DNA of 64,000 bases, taken from positions 457,121-521,120 of the forward strand of contig CAVQBN010000004.1 in assembly GCA_963710735.1 (NCBI GenBank), in the 5' to 3' direction. This document shows positions 26,398-35,216 of this stretch, piece by piece. This stretch comes from FEN-1297 sp963710735 (lineage in GTDB: Bacteria > Bacteroidota > Ignavibacteria > Ignavibacteriales > Ignavibacteriaceae). Made by a program: the position numbers and the translations under genes. How positions within the stretch are numbered: the first letter of the stretch is position 1; the number at the start of each line of letters is the position of its first letter. The notes under the pieces were generated by a model, which was given only the letters and a program-made list of their open reading frames with translations, was not told the origin of the DNA and ran no database searches.

Positions 26398-26428
26398 AAA
26401 CAAATAAAGGCGAGGAAAATTTCTCGCC
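26398..26428 (-). terminator. Terminator of the second NarL-type regulator
   Basis: GGCGAG and CTCGCC form a stem around AAATTTTC (minus strand) and are followed by the T-rich stretch TTTATTTGTTTT. It lies about 38 bases beyond the stop of the 26467-27159 gene. Confidence 0.75.
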
Positions 26429-26466
26429 ATTAATTTTTCAGACTCGACGAAAATTGGAATGGTTAA

Positions 26467-27159
26467 TTACTTGTCGGTCAACGGAGTATTATCATCATCT
26501 AAATTATTTGGGTTGGAAATATATGCATGTTTTGCAATCTGTACGCGAGTATGGATAGCTAATTTTTCCAGTATGTTATGGACATGACTCTTTACTGTGT
26601 AGGATGAAATATGAAGCTCTTGTGCAATCTCTTTATTTGTTAAACCGTCTGCAATCAATTCGATAACCTCCTTTTCACGTTTTGTCATGCGAATGGATTT
26701 AAAAATAGTGGAGTGGTCCGTACTGTTAATTGCATTCTCAACAACTTGAGTAAAAAGCGAGCCGGTTAAATGCGACGGTAAAACTTGAGCGCCTTCATAA
26801 ACCGAGCGAATCGTTTTTAGAAATTCGGCTGCCTTAATGTTTTTTAACATGAATCCCGAAACCCCCGCTTGGACCAATTTAAAAACATCGGTCTGAAGCG
26901 GTACAAGATCCATCACTATTATTTTGATCAATTGAAATTTTTTCTTAATTAGTTTTACAACGCGCAAACTGTTTTGGTTTTGCAGACCAAGGTCAATAAG
27001 GACAATATCCGGTTTGTGTTTTTCAATCAGCCCCAGTATGTTTTCACCGTTACCCGCACTCTCAGCAACATGTATATCCGGCTGCTTTTTAAGTATTGCG
27101 GCAATTCCGTCACGCAGAAGTCTGTTATCTTCTATAAGAAGTATACGGATTTTTTTCAT
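26467..27159 (-). CDS. NarL/FixJ-family response regulator (paralogue 2)
   Basis: The protein has 230 residues. The receiver has LLIEDN, phospho-Asp in IVLIDLGLQNQ and Lys in GFMLKNI. The GerE helix-turn-helix is at about 158-216 (MTKREKEVIELIADG, then NKEIAQELHISSYTVKSHVH). It is a clear paralogue of the 16612-17304 regulator, sharing the unusual DLGLxNQ in place of DxxMPxxxG. It lies 130 bases downstream of a PAS histidine kinase and a CheB-CheR fusion, which are its likely partners. No AAAGGGA box precedes it directly; it could be transcribed by read-through from box K. Confidence 0.92.
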   Translation of the reverse strand: MKKIRILLIEDNRLLRDGIAAILKKQPDIHVAESAGNGENILGLIEKHKPDIVLIDLGLQNQNSLRVVKLIKKKFQLIKIIVMDLVPLQTDVFKLVQAGVSGFMLKNIKAAEFLKTIRSVYEGAQVLPSHLTGSLFTQVVENAINSTDHSTIFKSIRMTKREKEVIELIADGLTNKEIAQELHISSYTVKSHVHNILEKLAIHTRVQIAKHAYISNPNNLDDDNTPLTDK

Positions 27160-27289
27160 TGTGCCTGAAATGAGTAGAGAAAAATTAAAATTTGGTTATG
27201 ATCCCGATTCCCTTTGGATCATTTTACTTTAGAAATTAATGCCGGAACAATAAAGAACGAATCCTTTACTTTATCCTTAGGCAATATAT

Positions 27290-28576
27290 TTAATTAATTA
27301 CTTTTTGTAAAGTGAATGTAAACTTTGTCCCTTTTCCTAATTCACTTTCCACCCAAATTTTTCCGCCGTTTTTTTCTACAAACTCTCTACAAAGCGGTAA
27401 TCCAAGGCCGGTACCTTTCTCTCCATCCGTTCCTTTATTTGTAAATACCGAGGTGAAGTTGAACAGTTGTGACAATTTTTCAGGTTCGATGCCTATACCG
27501 GTATCCAGGACAGATACTTCGATAAATCCTACTTCCTCAATAGATGAAATTGTTACCAGGCCTCCGGTTTTTGTAAACTTTATTGAATTTATTAAAAGAT
27601 TTTGAACAACTAGTCGCAGCATATCATTATCAGCATAAACTAATGTGCCGGTCTTAATATTATTAGTTACTGAAATATCTTTCCCCTTAGCACTTTGCTT
27701 TACAATACTCATTACTTTATTTACTGCATCAGTCAGGTCAAGATTTACAGGATTATACTCAAGCAAGTCTCTTTGCAGCATCGACCAGCTAAGCAAATTT
27801 TCCAGGAGGCCGTACAGGTTCTTCAAATCATCATTCAACCCCTTTGTAAATTGTAATATCTCTTCATGTGATAAAGTATCAATTTCCGTAAGAAGCACTT
27901 CTGAAAAACCCAGCAATGAATGGAAAGGAGATCTTAAATCATGCCCTATAATCGAGAAAAATTTATCTTTGGTGGCATTTAAGATTTTAAGTTCTTCGTT
28001 AGATTTTTTTAAAGAATCTTCTATCTTTTGGTGTTCTGTTAAATCGATTAACGCAATCTGGCATTTTTGTTCCGGCTCAAATAAGTGGACTAATTCTAAG
28101 CCTTCAAGTAAAACCTTGAATACTTGCTTATCTTTGTTGACCACTTTCAATTCACATGATTGTTTTACCGGTGAATCAAAAACATTTTTTATAAAAGAAT
28201 TAAAAATATCCTTATCTTCATGCAGCACATAAGTAGTAAAGTATCTACCGATTAATTTGCTCCGGTCACTCCCCATCATTTTAGCTGCATTTAAATTTAC
28301 TTCTTTAATTTCGCTGTCATAGGTCAGTGTAAAGTATGGGATCGGTGCGAAATCAAAGAGGTTTACATACTTATTTCGTGATACTTCAAGTTCTTCCTGA
28401 GCAATTCGAAGTTCTTCATTTTGATGTTCCAGTTCAACTTGATGAATTTGAAGCAATTCTACCAATTTTTTAACATCTTCAATCTTATTAACGACGGGCG
28501 TTGTTTTTCTATATTCGCTTTTTCCCTTCAGTCTATTCTTTATATTATTTTCTAGTTCTTTCTTTGTACTTTTCAT
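27290..28576 (-). CDS. PAS-domain sensor histidine kinase
   Basis: The protein has 428 residues and no membrane helices. A coiled coil (about 30-70: KLVELLQIHQVELEHQNEEL) precedes a PAS domain (about 70-190: YVNLFDFAPIPYFTLT). The HisKA domain has phospho-His in FFSIIGHDLRSPFHSLLGF. The HATPase domain has N-box NLLINSIKFT, G1-box DTGIGIEP and GTGLGLPLCREFVEKNGG. The start follows GAGGG. It is 17 bases downstream of the CheB-CheR fusion gene, so the two are co-transcribed. Together with the NarL regulator at 26467 this makes a soluble signalling module. Confidence 0.92.
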   Translation of the reverse strand: MKSTKKELENNIKNRLKGKSEYRKTTPVVNKIEDVKKLVELLQIHQVELEHQNEELRIAQEELEVSRNKYVNLFDFAPIPYFTLTYDSEIKEVNLNAAKMMGSDRSKLIGRYFTTYVLHEDKDIFNSFIKNVFDSPVKQSCELKVVNKDKQVFKVLLEGLELVHLFEPEQKCQIALIDLTEHQKIEDSLKKSNEELKILNATKDKFFSIIGHDLRSPFHSLLGFSEVLLTEIDTLSHEEILQFTKGLNDDLKNLYGLLENLLSWSMLQRDLLEYNPVNLDLTDAVNKVMSIVKQSAKGKDISVTNNIKTGTLVYADNDMLRLVVQNLLINSIKFTKTGGLVTISSIEEVGFIEVSVLDTGIGIEPEKLSQLFNFTSVFTNKGTDGEKGTGLGLPLCREFVEKNGGKIWVESELGKGTKFTFTLQKVIN

Positions 28577-28593
28577 TTTATTCCCTCTTTATT

Positions 28594-31545
28594 TTATACT
28601 TTGAAATGAATTGCAAGAAGAATGAGTTTAGATTTTTTATCGCCTTGAAATATCTCGCGGCCATTCAGCAGTAATTTTTTTCTTTCCCCATTTTTGGAAT
28701 TGTGTTCGAATTCGTAATCATCAAAATAATTATGCTCTGGAAGTATCTGCTCAAGAAGCTCCCGCAATTTAGGTGTTTCCCAATTTTTATCATCAAGATC
28801 GTATATAAATTTGCCTACAGTTTTTTTACTTTCGGTATTAAATAATTTATAAAAAGACCTGTTGGCCGAAATCACTTTCAAATTCTTATCAAGAATAAGC
28901 AGTGAATCTCTTACCGTATCAACAATATTATCGGAATACTCTCGCGCAAGCTGAACCTCTTGATTTAATTTGTGGATTTCTTCATACGCGGTTTTTAAAC
29001 TGTGAATATTTGTAAATGTTACCACCAGTCCGTCAATAATGTTATTTATTGTCCGGTAAGGCATCATCCGCATCTGATACCATACTCCGTCATTGGTTTG
29101 CAGCTCAGCTTCCTTATATTTCAGTGTTCTTAATACGTCCTTTGCATCATCAATAAATTTATCATACTTAAGGTTTGTGGCAATGTGGATTATCGGCCTC
29201 CCGATATCGGAAGGAATCAAATGCATCACCTTTGTTGTGTGGATAGTAAATCTCTTTATTAATAAATTATTGTCTAAAAAGATTGTTGGGATATCAATGC
29301 TGTCCAGAAGGTTTTTCATATCATTATTAATTGATGATAAACCATCATTCTTATTCTCCAGCTCGGTGTTCACGGTAATTAATTCTTCGTTTAGCGACTG
29401 TAATTCTTCCTTGGAAGTTTCCAATTCTTCATTTGAGCTTTGCATTTCCTCGTTTGTCGATTGCATCTCTTCGTTGGTTGATTTAAGTTCTTCATTGGCT
29501 GTTTCCAGTTCTTCAATAGTTGATCTTAAATTTTCTCTAGTGGTTTTTAATTCGCGCTCAAGATCTTTGATAGTTTTTTCAGATTTCTTATCAAATTGGA
29601 TATTTTTAGTAGTCTTTCCTTTTTTAACCGGTTTAACATCTTCAAAAATTATTAAAACGGAACCCTGCATTTCCCTAGGTTCTTTAACTTGCTTAACAGT
29701 AAGATTTAAAAATTGTGTTCTTCCGTTTACTCCTACTTTTACTCCTTCCACAGTTAATGATTTCCTGCCTGATAATACTTTCCTTACCAAAACCGGAAGC
29801 TCTTGTCTTAATCCTTCCCTTGCCATTTCAAATACATTCATTTTCGGTTCACCGCCGGAAAGCTCAAGGTATTTGCTGGTTCTTCCGTGGATATAAATAA
29901 TAGTTCCGTCCTCTTTTATTATAACACAATTTGGTGAATAATTTTGCAGGATAACTTTTTCCCCCAGCCGGGGTATGTTTTTTAATTCATTTATTTCCAT
30001 AGTTTTCTCATAAGTTTTTCCAATTAATCTGGATACCGGGAATTCTATAAAAGGCTGCGCCGAGTATATTGATTCCCTTCTTTTGTAAAATTTCCATTTC
30101 TTATCTATGATAGAAAACAGATCGACAAACCCGCCGATAGTTTCTGAGGAGCCAAGGGAAAGTATTCCTTCAGGTAAAAGACTATAATGGAAAAGCGGAA
30201 TTACTTTTTTCTGCAATTCGACATTAAAATAAATTAAGAGATTCCGGCATGAGATTAAATCCAGTTTGGTAAACGGAGGATCTTTAATTATACTTTGCGG
30301 TGCGAAGACAAGCATTTCCCTAATTTCTTTCCTAATTTGAAAAAGATTTCCGTCAGAAGTAAAGAAACTTTTCAAACGTTCCTTGCCTACATCGGACTCA
30401 ATCCCTGAATATAAACCGGTGCGGGCTTTATCAATTGCGATACTGTCTATATCAGTTGCAAATATTTGTACGTTAAATTTTTTCTTAGCTTCCTTCATAC
30501 ATTCAAGTAATAGAATTGCAACCGAGTATGCTTCCTCGCCTGTAGAGCAGCCTGGCACCCATATTCTTATCTTATCGCTTTCAGGTTTACTTTTTACCAG
30601 CTCTGATAGTATTTCCTTTAATTTATCAAATGATTCGGCATCTCTGAAAAAATTTGTAACCCCTATTAAAAGTTCCCTAAACAATCCTTCAACTTCGGCG
30701 GGATTTTCCTGCAGCATTCTGATATAGGCTGGCAGATTATCCAGTTGAGAAATATTCATTCTTCTTTCAACCCGCCGGTAAATTGTGTTATGTTTGTACT
30801 GTGAAAAGTCGTGCCCGGTGTGAGTTCTTAGAAGTATAAAAATCTTCTGAAATGTATTTGGAATTTTACCGTCGGTAATTGCTCTATCTAATAAAACACC
30901 TTTAATTTTTTGTGAGGTATAATTAATAAGCTGTTCCGGCATTTCTTGCGGAGGTAAAATGTAATCGGCTAAGCCGGTTCTAATAGCGCTGGTTGGCATG
31001 CCGTCGAATTTTGCCGAATTTGGATCTTGTACCATTACCATTCCTAATTCATTCTTTATGGCTTTTAATCCCGCAGTGCCGTCGGACGCCATACCGGAAA
31101 GAATAATGCAAATAGCTTTTTCACCTAAATCTGCAGAAAGGGACTTGAAGAAAAAATCAATTGGAAGTCTGAAACCATGTGCCTCAACTGGTTCTATTAA
31201 TTGGATTGTTCCATGGAGTATTGCTAAATCCCGGTTAGCAGGTGCAACATAAACATGATTGGGCTCAACTTCCATTCCGTCTTTGGCTTGAAATAATTTC
31301 ATCGTAGTATATTTTTGAATTAATTCGGGCATAATACTTACATGATTCGGATCTAAATGCGACACAATGATATAAGCCATGTTGGAATTATTACTCACAT
31401 AGCTGAAAAATGTTTCGAGAGCATCTAAGCCGCCTGCCGATGCGCCGATGCCGACCACATAAAATGAATTATCCGGTCGCGGTGTTTCAGCTCTTTTTTT
31501 CTTCCTCTTAACCGGCGCCTTTTTAGAAATTTTTTTTTCTTTCAT
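28594..31545 (-). CDS. CheB-CheR-PAS fusion protein
   Basis: The protein has 983 residues. The CheB methylesterase domain (about 25-215) has catalytic Ser in GIGASAGGLDALE, His in SHLDPNH and Asp in ILSGMASDGTAGLKAI, and lacks a receiver domain. The CheR methyltransferase domain (about 230-490) contains TNFFRDAESF and the SAM-binding motif WVPGCSTGEEAYS. A long coiled coil (about 660-770) follows, with repeated EELxSTNEEMQSxNEE units, and then two PAS-like domains. There is no kinase domain. Such fusions are widespread in non-chemotactic signalling. No chemotaxis gene lies near; the kinase 17 bases downstream is the likely partner. Box K lies about 123 bases upstream. Confidence 0.93.
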   Translation of the reverse strand: MKEKKISKKAPVKRKKKRAETPRPDNSFYVVGIGASAGGLDALETFFSYVSNNSNMAYIIVSHLDPNHVSIMPELIQKYTTMKLFQAKDGMEVEPNHVYVAPANRDLAILHGTIQLIEPVEAHGFRLPIDFFFKSLSADLGEKAICIILSGMASDGTAGLKAIKNELGMVMVQDPNSAKFDGMPTSAIRTGLADYILPPQEMPEQLINYTSQKIKGVLLDRAITDGKIPNTFQKIFILLRTHTGHDFSQYKHNTIYRRVERRMNISQLDNLPAYIRMLQENPAEVEGLFRELLIGVTNFFRDAESFDKLKEILSELVKSKPESDKIRIWVPGCSTGEEAYSVAILLLECMKEAKKKFNVQIFATDIDSIAIDKARTGLYSGIESDVGKERLKSFFTSDGNLFQIRKEIREMLVFAPQSIIKDPPFTKLDLISCRNLLIYFNVELQKKVIPLFHYSLLPEGILSLGSSETIGGFVDLFSIIDKKWKFYKRRESIYSAQPFIEFPVSRLIGKTYEKTMEINELKNIPRLGEKVILQNYSPNCVIIKEDGTIIYIHGRTSKYLELSGGEPKMNVFEMAREGLRQELPVLVRKVLSGRKSLTVEGVKVGVNGRTQFLNLTVKQVKEPREMQGSVLIIFEDVKPVKKGKTTKNIQFDKKSEKTIKDLERELKTTRENLRSTIEELETANEELKSTNEEMQSTNEEMQSSNEELETSKEELQSLNEELITVNTELENKNDGLSSINNDMKNLLDSIDIPTIFLDNNLLIKRFTIHTTKVMHLIPSDIGRPIIHIATNLKYDKFIDDAKDVLRTLKYKEAELQTNDGVWYQMRMMPYRTINNIIDGLVVTFTNIHSLKTAYEEIHKLNQEVQLAREYSDNIVDTVRDSLLILDKNLKVISANRSFYKLFNTESKKTVGKFIYDLDDKNWETPKLRELLEQILPEHNYFDDYEFEHNSKNGERKKLLLNGREIFQGDKKSKLILLAIHFKV

Positions 31546-31667
31546 AACTTATTTCTATTTGGAATTACAATAATTCATAAACCTGTTAATAATATAAATA
31601 TTTCCTCTTTCATTTATGAAAATAATTCAATTTAAATTAAATCCGTATTTGGAGTAAATCAATCGAC

Positions 31668-31700
31668 CATATGGATGAATAATGGACTACATCTTTTGGG
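31668..31700 (-). promoter_or_regulatory. AAAGGGA box K (upstream of cheBR operon)
   Basis: The sequence is CATATGGATGAATAATGGAC, then TACATCTTTTGGG, preceded by ATCGAC. The half-sites are weaker but the tail is perfect, with the same register as boxes D and F. It is about 123 bases from the start at 31545. Confidence 0.68.
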
Positions 31701-31717
31701 TGATGAGAAACTTAAAT

Positions 31718-31744
31718 GGGAATATTTCAGTTTGAAATATTCCC
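31718..31744. terminator. Perfect 12-bp hairpin, possibly a terminator
   Basis: GGGAATATTTCA and TGAAATATTCCC pair perfectly around a three-base loop. On the plus strand GCTTTTG follows; on the minus strand no T-run follows directly. It lies just upstream of box K, in the 609-base gap between the cheBR gene and the 32155 gene. It could shield the cheBR promoter from read-through. The rest of the gap (31745-32154) is AT-rich with no gene seen. Confidence 0.45.
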
Positions 31745-32154
31745 GCTTTTGAACCTTATCGAATCGGCTTTTAATAATTGTTTAATGAAAGATGACAACA
31801 TGAATCTTTACATTCTTATTATTAATCGTAAGAGTTGTATTTTATAACAAAATACTACCGTTATCAGCCAAATCAAGAAATCTTCGGTTTATTATTTCGG
31901 CTTTAGTTAATGTATTAAAATTCAAAAACAATTCGGGCAAATGAGTTTATTCAAATACCCTCCGCAATTATTAAATGATTTCTAAAATAGCTAGATCAAT
32001 TTTCAAATATCAAATAAAAGTGAATTATGCTTTGAAATTTCGGAAGCGTTCTGCACCATTTAAACTGAGAAAATCACAAATGCATTAGTTTTATTAATGT
32101 AACCATTTTCAGTTTACATATTCCTTTTTATAATTGATTAACAATTATTAATTC

Positions 32155-32652
32155 TTAATCAAAGAAATATCGTACGCCAAGCCCGGCATCAATTCCCAGC
32201 CCGGAAGATGATGTTAATTGAAGAACCGGTACCAACTCAAGAAATACATCTATCGGGGTTGAATGAGGTAACCAGGCAATACCAATTACGCCTCTTATAC
32301 CTATTGAAGATTCATAACCTGCGCCGCTGTTGAACCTGGCACCAAATCCATAATATATTGGAAATCTTTCAGTTGATCTTATTACGTTGAATGAGTGCCA
32401 GAGATAATCCATGTGAAAATGGACGCGACTGTAGTTTTCGTAGTGGCCTTTGTAATCAATACGGTCACCGCCTACAGACCAGCCAAGGCCGAAATCGAAT
32501 GCATTAATCTTTGACGTCCATAGTTTTGCGCTCAAGCCGGTTGGTTCACCTAATATAATTCCAAGCCCAAATCCATGGTCCTGCGCTGCAACTGGTTTTG
32601 CCAAGATCATCATTAAGGCTAAGATGGTACTGAAAAAAAAATTCTTTTTCAA
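32155..32652 (-). CDS. Outer-membrane beta-barrel-like secreted protein
   Basis: The protein has 165 residues. It begins at TTG (32652), which has AAGGAG eight bases ahead, so the unusual start is well supported. A signal peptide ends at PVAAQDHG. The mature chain is Gly-rich with alternating aromatic strands (FGLGIILGEPTGLSAKLWTS, AFDFGLGWSVGG, GLGIDAGLGVRYFFD), typical of small outer-membrane barrels. It is 30 bases downstream of the DUF4382 lipoprotein gene and is probably in the operon led by box L. Confidence 0.65.
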   Translation of the reverse strand: MKKNFFFSTILALMMILAKPVAAQDHGFGLGIILGEPTGLSAKLWTSKINAFDFGLGWSVGGDRIDYKGHYENYSRVHFHMDYLWHSFNVIRSTERFPIYYGFGARFNSGAGYESSIGIRGVIGIAWLPHSTPIDVFLELVPVLQLTSSSGLGIDAGLGVRYFFD

Positions 32653-32682
32653 AACTTTAACTCCTTTTATAATTATTTATAT

Positions 32683-33495
32683 TTATTTCAAACTTAAATT
32701 GATCGTTCCTAAATCAGTATTTTGTTTTGCAGCAACGATAACGTTAGCAATTGTAGTATCGTTATACGCAGCATTTCCAGAAGATATTTGCACAATATAA
32801 GTCCCTTGAATTAATGCCATTAACTTAAATAACCCGGTTGTTGTATCTGCTGCTGTGCTTACAGTATCGTTTCCGCTTATGGCATGAACAGAGGCTAAAG
32901 CATTTATCTGATTTATTCTGCCGGAAATCGTACCGGAGATTATCATAGGCACAACCCTAATAACAGGCTTCAGCTTATACTGACCGCTCCCGGTTAGTAC
33001 TATTGAATGCTCGGTATCAAAATCAAGCATTAACTCGTAAACTAGTCCGTGTTGTATTTCAAATGCATGATTTAATTTTAATCCGCTTTGCATTCCGCTT
33101 GGCGTATCAAGATTAAAAGTTATTCCATTTACTACAATATTACTTCCTGTTCCAAGTATTAATCTTAGTTGTGTATAGTGCCCCGCATCGAGCGAACTGT
33201 TACCAAGGACAACACTTGCGCCGTTTCTTAATTTAAGCAAATCATAAATTGCAGCATTATCGTTTATAACAACCCAGCCGCTGCTTGAATCAGCTCCTGA
33301 TTTATGAACTTCAACTCTTGTTACAGAAATATTTACATGATCAAAACTAGTGGGGGCGTCAACCATTGTTATTTTAATTTGCCCCTGCCCGTTCTCCGGC
33401 GATGCTGAATCAGAACAACTAAAAAGGAGAAGGGCTGCTGCCGAAATATTTAAAAATACAGCCAACCGTATTAAGTTATTTTTTGTTACTCTCAT
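32683..33495 (-). CDS. DUF4382 lipoprotein
   Basis: The start is ATG at 33495, with AGAGG ahead. The lipoprotein signal ends in LLFSCSDS. The N-terminal half shows the DUF4382 pattern: GQIKITMVDAPTSFDHVNIS, VTRVEVHKSG, YDLLKLRNGASVVLGNSSLDAG, YTQLRLILGTG and the strand LMLDFDTEHSIVLTGSGQYKLKP. The C-terminal part (about 195-270) is a carboxypeptidase-regulatory-like beta sandwich, with GTYIVQISSGN. It is an envelope protein of unknown role, placed between two other secreted proteins in one unit. Confidence 0.82.
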   Translation of the reverse strand: MRVTKNNLIRLAVFLNISAAALLLFSCSDSASPENGQGQIKITMVDAPTSFDHVNISVTRVEVHKSGADSSSGWVVINDNAAIYDLLKLRNGASVVLGNSSLDAGHYTQLRLILGTGSNIVVNGITFNLDTPSGMQSGLKLNHAFEIQHGLVYELMLDFDTEHSIVLTGSGQYKLKPVIRVVPMIISGTISGRINQINALASVHAISGNDTVSTAADTTTGLFKLMALIQGTYIVQISSGNAAYNDTTIANVIVAAKQNTDLGTINLSLK

Positions 33496-33551
33496 TATAT
33501 TTTTCCTCTTTATAAAACAATTAATCAATCGGATTGCATATTTGTCCGTTT

Positions 33552-34115
33552 TTATTTTTTGTGATTCTTATGCCCATCTTGATTGCCTTGGTTACTGTGT
33601 TTGTTTTGCTTATTATTTTCTTTAGGTTTGTTGCCCTTGCCTTGTGCTTTGTTCTTATTCTTTTCCTGTTTTTGTTGCTTAACCCAGTTTTTATGTTCGG
33701 GATGGTATTTGTTGGCAAAATACTTTGAATCCTTGCTGTCTCGTATCGGCTGCTGATCATGACGATCTTTATATTGGGAATATTTTTCTCTATAGGTTTT
33801 ATCATTTCGCCAGGGCTCCCGCTCATTTACTACTACTTTATGTGAATTATAGAAGTTATAATTATGATAACGTGACGGCACGGTAGAACTGTATATCCAA
33901 TGCCCTCTGTTATAATAATAATACCGATGCAGAGGTACGCTGTAATAGACATCAATATCGGGCAAGTAATAATACTCAACATAATCATACCCGGTAGGGC
34001 CCCAAGCAGGCTGACTATCCAAATTGAAGTTAATGTTAACACGTACTTGTGCATTTAGAGTGTACGAAGCACTTAAAAAGATAAATGCTACGATTGCTGC
34101 AAATAAATAGCGCAT
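33552..34115 (-). CDS. Secreted Tyr-rich protein with basic Lys/Asn/Gln tail, unknown
   Basis: The protein has 187 residues. The signal peptide ends near LNAQVRV. The first half is rich in Tyr and Trp (WGPTGYDYVEYYYLPDIDVYY, HRYYYYNRGHWIYSS). The last 60 residues are low-complexity, with Lys, Asn, Gln, Gly and His (KQEKNKNKAQGKGNKPKENN and so on). The Tyr-rich part resembles small secreted Bacteroidota proteins with a YYYLPDIxxYY pattern. The basic tail could bind acidic polymers. The gene is first after box L. Confidence 0.6.
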   Translation of the reverse strand: MRYLFAAIVAFIFLSASYTLNAQVRVNINFNLDSQPAWGPTGYDYVEYYYLPDIDVYYSVPLHRYYYYNRGHWIYSSTVPSRYHNYNFYNSHKVVVNEREPWRNDKTYREKYSQYKDRHDQQPIRDSKDSKYFANKYHPEHKNWVKQQKQEKNKNKAQGKGNKPKENNKQNKHSNQGNQDGHKNHKK

Positions 34116-34241
34116 ATTGTTTTTCCTTTTTTAATTTCAGCTTTAAATACATTGATTAATTAAATAATCGTATCTATACCTTATTGATAACAAATATTTA
34201 TTGGGTTATGATATGCAGAAAAGTTATGTTACACAATCGAG

Positions 34242-34270
34242 CAAAGGGATGAAAAAGGGACTACTACTTT
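34242..34270 (-). promoter_or_regulatory. AAAGGGA box L (upstream of secreted-protein operon)
   Basis: The exact consensus CAAAGGGATGAAAAAGGGAC, then TACTACTTT, is preceded by ATCGAG. It is about 127 bases from the start at 34115. The gap 34271-34453 shows nothing else. Confidence 0.78.
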
Positions 34271-34453
34271 CTCAAACATATCGGATTTAGATTTGTTATT
34301 ACAGGGTATTGGAGAATTTATTCATTTGCGGAAAGTAGTTATTGCCTTTAATTACTACGCAGCCTAATCGAGCATAGTCTATCTTTAGACAATATAATGG
34401 TTACATTATTATCAAATAATAATAGATGTGTTTATAATAAACCGTTCCCTCAA

Positions 34454-34855
34454 TTATCCTAGATAATAATCACTAAGCATAGTACGATTTGTAATACCAA
34501 TATTATCATTAACAAAAAGATGAAGCTCATTTAAATCGACCGGCTTTATTAATACGTTAACCGGGTGGAGATAGTAACTTTGAATTAAAGAAATATTTTC
34601 TTCTCCATCGCTAATGAAAATGTAAGGTATATTTGTTATTCCTGAAAGACGAGAAATCGCCTCAATACCGTCTATCTCGCCTTTTAATACAATATCTGTA
34701 ATTATTAATGATGGGTAATGCTTTAAAGCAACTTCAATCAATTCATCCCCTGAAGAAATTGGTTCAAATACATATAGGCCTTTTTTTTCTAGAAATATTT
34801 TTATCTTTAACGATGATGACAAATCCCGACCGCATACCAATATTTTGTTTTCCAT
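34454..34855 (-). CDS. Stand-alone receiver-domain protein
   Basis: The protein has 133 residues and only a receiver domain. It begins MENKILVCGRD, so the usual acidic pair at the end of strand 1 is reduced to a single Asp. The phospho-Asp is in SLIITDIVLKGEIDGIEAI, Ser is in PYIFISDGEE and Lys is in VLIKPVDLNEL. The fold matches single-domain regulators that take phosphate from HisKA_2 kinases. No strong ribosome site is visible. A degenerate AAAGGGA box lies about 155 bases upstream. Confidence 0.82.
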   Translation of the reverse strand: MENKILVCGRDLSSSLKIKIFLEKKGLYVFEPISSGDELIEVALKHYPSLIITDIVLKGEIDGIEAISRLSGITNIPYIFISDGEENISLIQSYYLHPVNVLIKPVDLNELHLFVNDNIGITNRTMLSDYYLG

Positions 34856-35009
34856 ATTATCTTTTTCCTATACGTTAAATTCGATAGAATGTACATTATT
34901 AAATCGGTAATAACAAGACCATACTTTCTATTTGTTTTCGAACTCCGGGCGGATTTAACATTTAATAGTAAAAGATGTCCGCCAGAAATCATATCAGGTA
35001 AATTCTTTA

Positions 35010-35032
35010 CTTAATGGACTCGTCCTCTTGGT
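35010..35032 (-). promoter_or_regulatory. Degenerate AAAGGGA box M (upstream of receiver protein)
   Basis: The sequence ACTTAATGGACTCGTCCTCTTGG keeps the second half-site (AATGGAC) and the tail TC-TCTTGG seen in boxes F and K. The first half-site is not recognisable. Placement and register fit, so it is listed with low certainty. Confidence 0.35.
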
Positions 35033-35216
35033 ATTAAATGCAACAAAATCATCTCACCTCCAGTTCACAATCCATTTCTTCTAACCATTTTATTTTTTAC
35101 ACTGCATAATTGTCACTTTTCCCATTACTCAGCGATTTGTAGGTTCATCAAATTTACTAGGGTATTGGTTACTAATAGACTATATTGAACTATGATAAAA
35201 TGTTAGGAAATATAAG

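Noticed and set aside
27200..27225. Possible box upstream of the second NarL regulator (TTCCCTTTGGATCA)
   Set aside because: Only one inverted half-site, with no partner at 11 bases and no tail.
29093..29896. Long plus-strand frame inside the CheB-CheR gene (267 codons)
   Set aside because: It is antisense to the conserved coiled-coil region, has Ser/Phe-rich composition and no ribosome site.
7876..34270. The AAAGGGA boxes as miniature transposons
   Set aside because: They have no terminal inverted repeats or target duplications and are always placed upstream of a unit; yet all genes lie on one strand, so this cannot be fully excluded here.
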